Assembly (NCBI GenBank): GCA_002700845.1
Contig: PAFA01000022.1
Span: forward strand, 1 to 56,303
Direction of reading: 5' to 3'
DNA: 56,303 nucleotides
Origin: Phycisphaerae bacterium
GTDB taxonomy: Bacteria > Planctomycetota > Phycisphaerae > Phycisphaerales > SM1A02
A model generated the notes under the pieces. It saw only the letters and a program-made list of their open reading frames with translations, searched no databases and had not been told where the DNA came from. The position numbers and the translations under genes are program-made. Every line of letters starts with the position of its first letter. Position 1 is the stretch's first letter. Shown here one piece after another: positions 16,180-24,110 of the stretch.

Positions 16180-16977
16180 TTACCCTGAAGGCCGGGAATC
16201 GTCGATTTGCTTCTTCATGATGAAGAGATAGTTAAAGCCCCGCATAAAGAAGTTCCCTTCCTCCGCGGCTTTGTGCCAATTTCCACGACCTAATTTCCGA
16301 CTGCCTCGGGCTACCGCAATGATGTCGACTGGCCGAAAAAACCGAGACATGATCGCAAACAATTCAAATCCAATAGGCATAAAAACGCCGTTACCACCAC
16401 CTTTAATCCCCTTACGCTTTCGCCAAGAATCGCTGACGTACAAGGCCATGTACCGACGATTTCTAAGAATGCGATCAATCTCGGAAATGACCTGAGTCAT
16501 GGCGTCGTAATACGCATCTCCACCATCGTCTCCCGAAGCGTCGAGGGTGCCAATGCACTCTTGCTCTTCGGTGTAACGAATGTGCGTGGAGTATGGGGGG
16601 TCTATGAATACAAAGTCTGCTGATGCATCGGGCATGGGTATCGAACGAGCATCTGCACCTTTGATATCGGGCCGCGTCGGACCAAGATCAAATCCAACAC
16701 CCTCGCGGTCCAAATCGTGACAAACATCAAGCGTCGTCCCCCCACCACACATGGGATCAACCACAACATCACCGGGACGGGTATAGCGCTGTAAAAGTTG
16801 CCAAATGACCCAGCTGGGCGTCGCCCCTTCATACTCTTTGTCACCTTGCTCATCACGTCGACCGTGAAAACCAGGCTTTTCTGCCAGGTAATGCTGTGAG
16901 GGGTATTCCCAGAGGGTCGTCGTTTGGATTCGTAGTGGCGGCTTGCTGCGACGAAATGGAATGCGTTCTTCAGTCAT
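16180..16977 (-). CDS. Solitary DNA methyltransferase of the N4/N6 class
   Basis: The 265-residue protein has the SAM motif DPMCGGGTT (from Asp74), DARSIPMPDASADFVFI and catalytic DPPY (from Asp126). The segments YPSQHY near residue 25 and RGNWHKAAEEGNFFMRGFNYL at the C-terminus mark a distinct family of methylases with a TRM11-like fold found scattered in bacteria and archaea. Target base and site cannot be read. No restriction gene is adjacent. Its start overlaps the stop of an exported esterase by 4 nt (ATGA), so it is the last gene of an operon that begins with a sialate O-acetylesterase, an odd setting for a DNA enzyme. Confidence 0.88.
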   Translation of the reverse strand: MTEERIPFRRSKPPLRIQTTTLWEYPSQHYLAEKPGFHGRRDEQGDKEYEGATPSWVIWQLLQRYTRPGDVVVDPMCGGGTTLDVCHDLDREGVGFDLGPTRPDIKGADARSIPMPDASADFVFIDPPYSTHIRYTEEQECIGTLDASGDDGGDAYYDAMTQVISEIDRILRNRRYMALYVSDSWRKRKGIKGGGNGVFMPIGFELFAIMSRFFRPVDIIAVARGSRKLGRGNWHKAAEEGNFFMRGFNYLFIMKKQIDDSRPSG

Positions 16978-18212
16978 GATTCGTCCATTTCGAGCAAGGC
17001 TTCAACAATGGTGCGCACCGCGAGTGCTGAACCAGACTCAGACAATTTTGATTCAACAACGATATCAGCGTTAAGCCGTGACCACACCGGTGCCGCGCTG
17101 GCAGCCGCCGCACGGATGTCAGCCAGAGGAAGCAATTGCATGCGGGCATGATGGCGCACCGCCCATGTTCTTCGCTCGTTGTTTGGAGGTTCTTTGGCGT
17201 GCTGAGGTTCGGTGACCAAAATCAACTTCACCCCTTTGGCTTGAAGCGCAGACCGAAGCTTTTCGATGTCGTTCAAATTCCCTCGGGGCGTGAGCAAGAC
17301 CACATCACCCGGCGCGGGTTCTCTTTCGACAAGTTGAATTTCAGGGTAGGAGGCCAAAACCTCAATCGCAGGGGTGAGCAACGGGTCCACCCTGGCGTGA
17401 ACCATGAGGGGATCGCCCTTGAATCTGGACCGCAACATCGTACGAGCACCCTTTGCGGTATCCGACGGAAGCAAACGGTGGGTGAACATCCAGTCAATCA
17501 ATTGACCATCAGCATGCGCGTTCCTCCACGAATTGTGCTTCACGCCTGCGAGTCTGGATTCTTTTGGCTCACCACCCAGTTTTCGAATCGCGTCCAAAAT
17601 ATGATCCGATAAGGCAACAGAAACCACTTCGTCGGCGGCGCCGTGCCAATTCCAGATGGATCGACCGACGTATCGTGGGGCGTGGACCTTGTTTGCCCCC
17701 CCGCAGATAGGTCCGGCCGCAGCAAACCACTCTGGCCGCCGACTCAAGAGATCCCATGTCCCGAAGCCACCCATGGACAATCCACAAAGATAGATCCGGG
17801 ATGCATCCACATTCTCATTGGCGAGGATATCCAAGATGCCCTGCTCTACGGCTGCCATTGGGGGTTCTGGAAATGTGGAAAATGGAGCTGCTGAAACCTG
17901 CGTGCGGCTAATCACACTCCATGTTTCGTTTGGTGGGCACTGAGGCACAAACACGTAACAGGGGAAGTTTGCCCTGCGCTGTGGAGTGGCCATCAGCCTG
18001 GGCAAATACTTCAGTTGGCCCGTGCTTTCGACTCCCCGCTCACCCATCCCGTGCAAGATCACCAGCAGGGGCTTTGGCTCCGAGGTGTCAGACGGACGAA
18101 GCAGCCGCGAGGCAATGGGACGACTTCCGGGAGAAGCTGAAATCGCCATGGCATCCCAGTCACTCAAATCCAGCGAGCACATCAAGAACAGTGAAATCAG
18201 CATGGTGTTCAT
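16974..18212 (-). CDS. Exported alpha/beta-hydrolase esterase with C-terminal SGNH-like domain
   Basis: Residues 1-25 look like a signal peptide. Residues 40-265 are an alpha/beta hydrolase of the polyhydroxybutyrate depolymerase/feruloyl esterase kind: ILHGMGERG oxyanion region, nucleophile Ser146 in CGLSMGGFG, Asp194 in HGAADEVV and His226 in VKHNSW. The remaining 145 residues follow an SGNH-hydrolase rhythm (VVLLTPRGNLND, KLILVTEP, and a final DIVVES..LSESGSALAV), but no GDS nucleophile is seen and the DxxH His is replaced, so that part is probably non-catalytic. The substrate is likely an acylated polysaccharide, by analogy and from its operon neighbour. Confidence 0.82.
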   Translation of the reverse strand: MNTMLISLFLMCSLDLSDWDAMAISASPGSRPIASRLLRPSDTSEPKPLLVILHGMGERGVESTGQLKYLPRLMATPQRRANFPCYVFVPQCPPNETWSVISRTQVSAAPFSTFPEPPMAAVEQGILDILANENVDASRIYLCGLSMGGFGTWDLLSRRPEWFAAAGPICGGANKVHAPRYVGRSIWNWHGAADEVVSVALSDHILDAIRKLGGEPKESRLAGVKHNSWRNAHADGQLIDWMFTHRLLPSDTAKGARTMLRSRFKGDPLMVHARVDPLLTPAIEVLASYPEIQLVEREPAPGDVVLLTPRGNLNDIEKLRSALQAKGVKLILVTEPQHAKEPPNNERRTWAVRHHARMQLLPLADIRAAAASAAPVWSRLNADIVVESKLSESGSALAVRTIVEALLEMDES

Positions 18213-18225
18213 GCTATCGGGTCAA

Positions 18226-19194
18226 TCAAGAAGAACCCATGGTGTTCAAGATTTGGTGCGCCCAGTGAATGCGACCCTCTTCACGAGCCAGAAGCATCGG
18301 GACAACTGTTCTATCGATACGGGCGGCGGGCCAAAAGCTGATGTGGGCAAACTTCTTTTTCTTAGGTTCCAAACACCATGCACCACAACCAATGGTCTTC
18401 ATCGAACGAGCAGCCTCTACTCGATTCAGTTCGTTCGAGATCCGAAAACCAAAAGTACTTTTCTGATGATGGACCGGAACAGTTGTGATGACCAAGACGC
18501 CTGGCCCGGCCAAGGGATGCGTGGCTTGGACGGTCAATTGAATCGTGGCTGTTCCCGGCGAACCGACCAAACCACCCAGTCGACTACAAACTTCGTCGGT
18601 GATTCTTGGAAACGGATATTCCGCACAAAGCCCATGGTCTGAAAGCGAAACGTCCAACGCCACCAGCTTTTCAGACCAACCGCGAAGGTGATTTGACGAT
18701 GGCTGCCACGGTGCGGTGGACAACAGCGTACCCAGCTCGGGCAGGGTTCCAGTTGGATCGTAAGGCGTTAATGATGCTCCGCCTGCGTCTTGGGCGACCG
18801 CAGAACCTTCCGTGGCGGCTTCACGGGCCATGAGCGTGGCCGCTGTGGCCGCCAAAGGAATTGACCACACCAAGTCACGATGGGATGGCACAGGTATTGA
18901 AGAACGAAGGACGATAGACGCACGCTGATTGAGATAGATCCACCGCGTGAGTGCAGTTGACATGTTCCGCAATCCACAAGCGTGAAGCGCCTGATCTTGG
19001 TCGCGAACATCTCGCGACACACCGCACTCCAGCAGGATTTTTCCGGGGCGGCCGCCTTTGGCCTCTGTAGTAGCAATGCGGATTCTTGCGGCACCCATCG
19101 GAAGAAGAATTTCGCCCCTTGGAGGAGGACCATTCACCCCAAGCGCTCGCGCGAGGCGATGGAAGCCTTCGGTAACCGGCGGAAGCAAACTCAC
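18226..19194 (-). CDS. Hypothetical protein (322 residues) in the esterase operon
   Basis: Not recognised. No signal peptide or membrane span; three Cys lie near GCGAWC in the last third. Two halves each appear to carry mixed alpha/beta segments (RASIVLRSSIPVPSHRDL; ATIQLTVQATHPL), which might be a duplicated secretion-chaperone-like fold, though I cannot establish this. The GTG start at 19194 is preceded by GGA 6 nt away. It lies 42 nt after the sialate O-acetylesterase gene and 13 nt before the alpha/beta-hydrolase gene, so it is almost certainly co-transcribed. A plus-strand frame covering this region (18982-20073) is taken as a shadow. Confidence 0.7.
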   Translation of the reverse strand: MSLLPPVTEGFHRLARALGVNGPPPRGEILLPMGAARIRIATTEAKGGRPGKILLECGVSRDVRDQDQALHACGLRNMSTALTRWIYLNQRASIVLRSSIPVPSHRDLVWSIPLAATAATLMAREAATEGSAVAQDAGGASLTPYDPTGTLPELGTLLSTAPWQPSSNHLRGWSEKLVALDVSLSDHGLCAEYPFPRITDEVCSRLGGLVGSPGTATIQLTVQATHPLAGPGVLVITTVPVHHQKSTFGFRISNELNRVEAARSMKTIGCGAWCLEPKKKKFAHISFWPAARIDRTVVPMLLAREEGRIHWAHQILNTMGSS

Positions 19195-19236
19195 AATTGT
19201 TCCATCGTCGGTTTTGTTCGAACAGTTTGGGAAATT

Positions 19237-20580
19237 TCACCAACCAAACTTGGTCCACCGAAACGGAGCCATGGGCAAGCCATCTCCATTCATCACATTT
19301 GCAGTCTCCGGCACGTCAGCCCAAGCGTAGCGGACCGCGATGATCCCCTCACCCGCGATCGACACCTGATTACCGTCAAGCGTTGCCGGCGATTTTTTCC
19401 AATTCTTCTTGTCTTCAAGGAAGAGGACTTCAAATCCACCTGGTATTCCACCATCGCTGGTTCCCAGTCCAACCGCATGATCCAATTCAACCAAGCAAAC
19501 ATCATCACCAAACGTCACGGCTCGCACTTTGGGCCCAGCGGGGATGAGGCTTCGCCCGTAGGTCTCTGCCAATGCCCAACGACCAAGTCGACGGCCCACG
19601 GTCTGCTTGTCCGCCGGATGAATGTCCGTAGGGTCACCAGCGTCAAGAAGAACGATCAAGCCGGTGTTTCCTGCCGCCTGAGCACCAAGGTCTTGGGCTT
19701 CCCGAAGTTCCGCCCACCGTCCGTTGGATTGAAACGGTGCCAACTGAACCACCCCAAAAGGAAAATCACCTTGGCCCCATGCTTCGCGCCAAGAGGAAAT
19801 CATCAACGGAAGCAGGGCTTTGTATCGCTCCGGCTCTTCAGAATTGGACTCTCCCTGATACCACACCGCACCCCGAATTCCGAATGGAATCAGTGGATGC
19901 ACCATGGCGTCAAACAGGGCCCCGGGGGCCTGAGGTTCTGCACGACGCGAGTCAACAAGCTCAGAAAACATATTGTCCTTCGCAAGCGCTGCCGGATTGC
20001 ACCATGGCTCAATACGCGTCCCCCCCCAACTGGTATTGATCAAACCAACCGGAACGTCAAGTTCCGCTCGTAATCTTCGACCAAAATGTGTCCCGACCGC
20101 AGTCCAATTCCCGGCAACCTCTGGAGAGGATCTCTGCCATGCGCCTTCGAACGTGAACTGCCCTTCGGTGGCCGTCGCCCGGCTGACCTTGATGTGACGC
20201 AACAACGGATCTTCGGACGATTCGATTTCAGTTTGCGCGTCTTTGGATTGCTGAATGCTCCACTCCATATTGGATTGACCAGAACAAATCCAGACTTCAC
20301 CTACCAAGACATCTTGGATGGTTCGCAACGATCGGCCCTCAATTCGGAGAACACGTGGAGTCACAGAAGCCCGTTCCGCCGGCAGATCGACCCGCCAATA
20401 TCCATTGATGCCCGCGCGATCTCGACGTGCTGGCGAACCGTCGAGTCGAACCGTGACCACTTCCCCCGGCGCTGCCTTGCCCCAGACAGGAATGGCCTGG
20501 TCACGCTGCAGGACCATGTGATCGTTGAAAATGGCCGGAAGTTCTATATTGGCCAAAACCGCAATGAGAAGTGGGATCAT
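19237..20580 (-). CDS. Sialate O-acetylesterase-family SGNH esterase
   Basis: This family removes acetyl groups from sialic acids or from plant and algal polysaccharides. The 447-residue protein starts with a short signal peptide (MIPLLIAVLA), then the beta-sandwich ELPAIFNDHMVLQRDQAIPVWG, nucleophile Ser103 in CSGQSNMEW, the oxyanion loop VGLINTSWGGTRIEPW, AVWYQGESN, and the DIHPADK motif with the Asp-x-His pair. It is the first gene of a minus-strand operon of four. A CACAAT box lies 6 nt before the ATG, a weaker form of the leaderless pattern. Confidence 0.92.
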   Translation of the reverse strand: MIPLLIAVLANIELPAIFNDHMVLQRDQAIPVWGKAAPGEVVTVRLDGSPARRDRAGINGYWRVDLPAERASVTPRVLRIEGRSLRTIQDVLVGEVWICSGQSNMEWSIQQSKDAQTEIESSEDPLLRHIKVSRATATEGQFTFEGAWQRSSPEVAGNWTAVGTHFGRRLRAELDVPVGLINTSWGGTRIEPWCNPAALAKDNMFSELVDSRRAEPQAPGALFDAMVHPLIPFGIRGAVWYQGESNSEEPERYKALLPLMISSWREAWGQGDFPFGVVQLAPFQSNGRWAELREAQDLGAQAAGNTGLIVLLDAGDPTDIHPADKQTVGRRLGRWALAETYGRSLIPAGPKVRAVTFGDDVCLVELDHAVGLGTSDGGIPGGFEVLFLEDKKNWKKSPATLDGNQVSIAGEGIIAVRYAWADVPETANVMNGDGLPMAPFRWTKFGW

Positions 20581-20628
20581 TTCAATATTGTGCCTTTGTT
20601 TGGTGAACGATGGGGCTGGGTTCAGGCG

Positions 20629-20634
20629 TAGACT
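20629..20634 (+). promoter_or_regulatory. TANNNT box (TAGACT) 6 nt before msrBA
   Basis: GTAGACT followed by six bases and ATG at 20641; no Shine-Dalgarno. Confidence 0.45.
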
Positions 20635-20640
20635 TGGGGC

Positions 20641-21753
20641 ATGAGTTCTTTGCCTGTGATTGGCGTTTTTACGGCCAGCACCATCTTGTCGCTGGCCCTG
20701 TTCACTTTCACCGAGGAGGGTCCTGTGAGTACCCCAACCGCCGCTACCAATGTCGACGCTGGAAACGCCAAGTTCTCCAGCGCTGGATTTGATCTCACTC
20801 CGTGGACCAAGTCACAAATTGAAGAGCGTTGCAAAGATCTCACTGAGGAACAAATTCGGATCACGCAAGCTTCGGGAACCGAACGACCCTTCTGCGGAAC
20901 ATTGCTCGACAACAAAAAAGATGGCATGTATTGCTGCGTTGTGTGTCGGCTTCCTTTGTTTGAGTCCACCAGCAAGTTCACCAGTGGCACCGGTTGGCCG
21001 TCGTTCTACCGCGCTCTGGCCGAAGGCCATATCGCCGAGATTGAGGACAAGTCACATGGCATGGCCCGGACCGAGATTCGCTGTGGCCGTTGTGGCGCCC
21101 ACTTGGGCCACGTATTCCCGGATGGCCCCCCACCGACTGGCCGACGCTATTGCCTCAACAGTGAAGCGCTTGAGTTCTACGAGGAGGGCGACGATCTCCC
21201 AGAAGGCGCTCGACCAGATGCCGAAATTGGCTTCTTCGCTGGAGGGTGCTTCTGGGGCGTCGAACACGCCTTCTCACTTTTGCCTGGAGTCTTAGATGTG
21301 GTCAGTGGATACCAACAAGGCACCGTTGATCGACCCACATACAAAGAAGTCTGTGCGGGTACCACTGGACATACTGAAAGTGTCAAAGTGGTCTTTGATC
21401 CAGATGTGGTTGACTTTGGCACTTTGTGCAAATTCTTCATGTACCTGCACGATCCCACGCAACTCAACCGGCAAGGGCCCGACCGCGGTACCCAGTACCG
21501 ATCTGGGATCTACACCGTGGGAGATACCCAGCTGGAAGCCGCCCGAAAAATCTTGAGTGAGGTGCAAGCTTCAGATGATTTTGCTGGACGCCAAATTGTG
21601 ACTGAACTGGAAGCGGCCAAGACATTTTGGCCCGCTGAAGATTATCACCAGGACTACATCGCTAAAACCGGACGATCCTGCCACGTCAATATTCCTGCCG
21701 CACTGAACGCGATCGGACGAGATTCTTCCGAACGGTCCAACTCTGGTCGTTGA
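20641..21753 (+). CDS. msrBA: Exported methionine sulfoxide reductase MsrB-MsrA fusion
   Basis: MsrA and MsrB reduce the S and R forms of methionine sulfoxide. Residues 5-25 are a membrane anchor or signal, so the enzyme likely repairs envelope proteins. The MsrB domain (about 50-185) has zinc pairs C99xxC102 and C148xxC151, and catalytic Cys171 in [10 protein letters not shown]. The MsrA domain (about 195-350) has nucleophile Cys203 in GGCFWGVE, plus [18 protein letters not shown] and YHQDYI. Order B then A is the reverse of the Neisseria fusion. No thioredoxin-like domain is fused, so an external reductant is needed. Confidence 0.95.
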   Translation: MSSLPVIGVFTASTILSLALFTFTEEGPVSTPTAATNVDAGNAKFSSAGFDLTPWTKSQIEERCKDLTEEQIRITQASGTERPFCGTLLDNKKDGMYCCVVCRLPLFESTSKFTSGTGWPSFYRALAEGHIAEIEDKSHGMARTEIRCGRCGAHLGHVFPDGPPPTGRRYCLNSEALEFYEEGDDLPEGARPDAEIGFFAGGCFWGVEHAFSLLPGVLDVVSGYQQGTVDRPTYKEVCAGTTGHTESVKVVFDPDVVDFGTLCKFFMYLHDPTQLNRQGPDRGTQYRSGIYTVGDTQLEAARKILSEVQASDDFAGRQIVTELEAAKTFWPAEDYHQDYIAKTGRSCHVNIPAALNAIGRDSSERSNSGR

Positions 21754-21787
21754 ATTCAGAGAGCTGAAAAAATCAAGAGCATCTTTG

Positions 21788-22240
21788 TCAGACCGAAGCC
21801 GTTGCCGTCGCGGCCAAGCTAAGCAGCATGCCAAGACCGCACAACAACAGCAGTGGCATGTTCAACACCAACCCCAAAATTGAACCCATCTTGGGTGCGC
21901 CCTGCTGCAGAAGACCAATGAACCCCAAGATCACTCCCAGCAAAGATACGGGAATGGTGAGGCATGATGCCAACATGCTGATTATGAATGAAAAAGGCTG
22001 GGCTTGGTCACCATATTCAGAAGCCATCTCTTGAATCGCTGCGGAATCAAATGCCTCGTAATCTTGGAAAGTAATGCCATTGGCTTCATTCAACCCCCCG
22101 AAGAATGAATACATCCCAATGACAGCGACCAAGATCAGGGCAATATTGAACATTCCCAACAGCATCGAAGTCAAACCAAACCCATTGGTTGTCCGTCGGA
22201 CTGGTTCGGATGTGTATGCAGGGTTTAAAGGTGATTCCAT
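21788..22240 (-). CDS. Small membrane protein with three predicted spans
   Basis: Not recognised as a named protein. The 150-residue product has a short Pro-rich cytoplasmic head, spans at about residues 22-46, 82-108 and 118-143, and an acidic loop between the first two. The pattern VILGFIGLLQQGAPKMGSIL resembles the DUF4190-type small membrane proteins. The ATG at 22240 is chosen over an earlier in-frame start at 22270 because a CATACT box sits 7 nt upstream of it. It lies 53 nt downstream of asnB on the same strand and is convergent with msrBA. Confidence 0.7.
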   Translation of the reverse strand: MESPLNPAYTSEPVRRTTNGFGLTSMLLGMFNIALILVAVIGMYSFFGGLNEANGITFQDYEAFDSAAIQEMASEYGDQAQPFSFIISMLASCLTIPVSLLGVILGFIGLLQQGAPKMGSILGLVLNMPLLLLCGLGMLLSLAATATASV

Positions 22241-22293
22241 TCGCGGCAGTATGCCAGCCACGAAGGACAACTGGGACGCTCTATCAAGAATTT

Positions 22294-24060
22294 TTAGGAC
22301 ATCTTGTCATGCTGAGAGTGCCATGCCGCAAAAGTAGCGCACAACCACAATTGAGGAAGTTGCCGATCGTCGCCTGACAAAACAGCCTGAAGGCATTGGC
22401 CAGGATCTCCGGAGGAACCAAGTGGCTCCAGCGGTAAATCTTGCACCCATGCACGGAGTGGTCCTCTTAACCATTCCCCCAGCGGCGCGGCAAAACCCTG
22501 TTTTCTTCGTTCAAAGCGCACTCCCGGAATACGAGATTTCAACATCTGACGCAGGATGAGTTTTCCAGAATTCAAAACCGGAGGACGACGGTACATGTCC
22601 GGCAGGGACCACGCCGCAGCATGAACTGCCGCGGTAAGCAAAGGGGTTCGAACCTCAAGAGAACTGGCCATCGCAGCCCGATCCATCTTGACGAGGAGAT
22701 CACCGGGCAAGGCGAGACAAGTGTCCCGGCGCAGAGCACCATGCAATCCAGAAGCGTTGTCGGTCGGATCGTCGATGGCATCATGACTGCCTTGCATGCG
22801 AATCAAAGCACACCAAGCTTCGTGTTCGGTATCAGACCGACAGGCCTCTCCCAAACGACCAGGCAAGAGTCCGGCGATGGACCGCAGTGCCCGAGGGAGC
22901 GCTGAACGCATCGACAAAACGGCGTGTCGACGGTAGCCCCCAAACAACTCATCACCCCCGTCGCCTGAGAGTGCCACCGTACAGTGCTGTGCGACTTCCC
23001 TGGTCAACGCGAGGGTTGGCAATGCGGATGCATCAGCAAAGGGTTCGTCATACGCCGTACCCAATCGATCGGCTGATTCTTGAATCCGTTCGTCGGTCAT
23101 CTCGACTTCAGTCAACGGCAATCCCAGTGCGTCAGCGACTTGTCGCGCGTGCTCTGATTCGTCAAAGCTTTTTGCGTTCGGAAAAGTCGCCACGAACGCT
23201 GGCAATGAGGCCTCACGCACCGCGGGAGAAGAGGCGATGATCGAAGAATCGATGCCCCCAGAGAGCAACACGCCCACGCGACGATCGGCTTCGAGTTGTT
23301 CACGAATTCTCGCGTCGATGATGGCTTCGAGTGCTGAAGGGCCCATCAGATGGTCCTCGGCGAGTGCGACTGCCGCCGATTCACTCCACCACACCTCTTG
23401 CTTGATCTGACGATTGGACTGGACCTCAAGCCGGTGACCGGGAAGCAGCGCTCGTGCCTGCCCATAGATTGTCATCGGTGGTGGAACCCAGCCAAGGGAC
23501 GCAAACAGCTCTTTGGCCCGTGGGTCCAAACGGCGATCCGCTCCCGGAAGGAGTGACCAAGCTCTGGTGGTGGATGCAAACCCCACGCCTTGATTGGTCT
23601 CCCCGTAAACCAGAGGGCGTACGCCGAAACGGTCTCGGGCAAGATGCAAGGTCTCGGTGTACGCATCCCAAGCTGCGATGGCAAACTGACCCTCCAGCAT
23701 GGGGAGCGTCTCTGCCATTCCAAAGCAGCTGATTAAGGCCACAAGGGTGGCAGTGTCACTTTGAGAAGCCAGTCCGAGATTGGCGGCCAATTTTTTTCGC
23801 AGTTCATGGTGGCCAGCAATATGGCCATTGAATACAACATGCCAGCGTCCATCAGCGCTGTGCATGGGCTGCTGGCTTGCATCTGACAAATCAGTAATTG
23901 CCAAACGGCGTGCCGCCAAAGCAACGCCGGCAATCGGATCAACCCACACGCCCTCGTCATCCGGCCCACGAGAGACAAGTGTCTGCAGGGGCCGATGCAT
24001 GGCCTCAGCCAAATCGGGGCTCTGCCCAGAACGTGATACAAAGCCAACAATGCCGCACAT
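22294..24060 (-). CDS. asnB: Asparagine synthase (glutamine-hydrolysing)
   Basis: AsnB uses glutamine ammonia and ATP to amidate aspartate; related proteins amidate other carboxylates. The 588-residue protein has the N-terminal nucleophile Cys2 (MCGIVGF), Arg52-type RLAITDLSDA, NG (residues 78-79) of the oxyanion hole, and the synthetase PP-loop LLSGGIDSS with DGGDELFGGY. One substrate-binding residue differs: the family NGEI reads NGHI here, with His80 replacing a Glu that contacts the glutamine amino group. With no partner nearby, it may be normal AsnB or a paralogue modifying surface material. It is divergent from the Na+ symporter by 50 nt. Confidence 0.92.
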   Translation of the reverse strand: MCGIVGFVSRSGQSPDLAEAMHRPLQTLVSRGPDDEGVWVDPIAGVALAARRLAITDLSDASQQPMHSADGRWHVVFNGHIAGHHELRKKLAANLGLASQSDTATLVALISCFGMAETLPMLEGQFAIAAWDAYTETLHLARDRFGVRPLVYGETNQGVGFASTTRAWSLLPGADRRLDPRAKELFASLGWVPPPMTIYGQARALLPGHRLEVQSNRQIKQEVWWSESAAVALAEDHLMGPSALEAIIDARIREQLEADRRVGVLLSGGIDSSIIASSPAVREASLPAFVATFPNAKSFDESEHARQVADALGLPLTEVEMTDERIQESADRLGTAYDEPFADASALPTLALTREVAQHCTVALSGDGGDELFGGYRRHAVLSMRSALPRALRSIAGLLPGRLGEACRSDTEHEAWCALIRMQGSHDAIDDPTDNASGLHGALRRDTCLALPGDLLVKMDRAAMASSLEVRTPLLTAAVHAAAWSLPDMYRRPPVLNSGKLILRQMLKSRIPGVRFERRKQGFAAPLGEWLRGPLRAWVQDLPLEPLGSSGDPGQCLQAVLSGDDRQLPQLWLCATFAAWHSQHDKMS

Positions 24061-24068
24061 GGCGGGAG

Positions 24069-24074
24069 AGTCTA
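24069..24074 (-). promoter_or_regulatory. TANNNT box (TAGACT) 8 nt before asnB
   Basis: Minus-strand GTAGACT, eight bases, then the ATG at 24060; no Shine-Dalgarno. Confidence 0.45.
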
Positions 24075-24110
24075 CGGGCGGTTAGGGTCCGACCGTTCCA
24101 AGGAGTTGGC

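Noticed and set aside
18982-20073. A 363-codon plus-strand frame
   Set aside because: It lies antisense to the hypothetical gene (18226-19194) and to the sialate O-acetylesterase gene with its intact catalytic motifs; its translation has no family features and odd composition.
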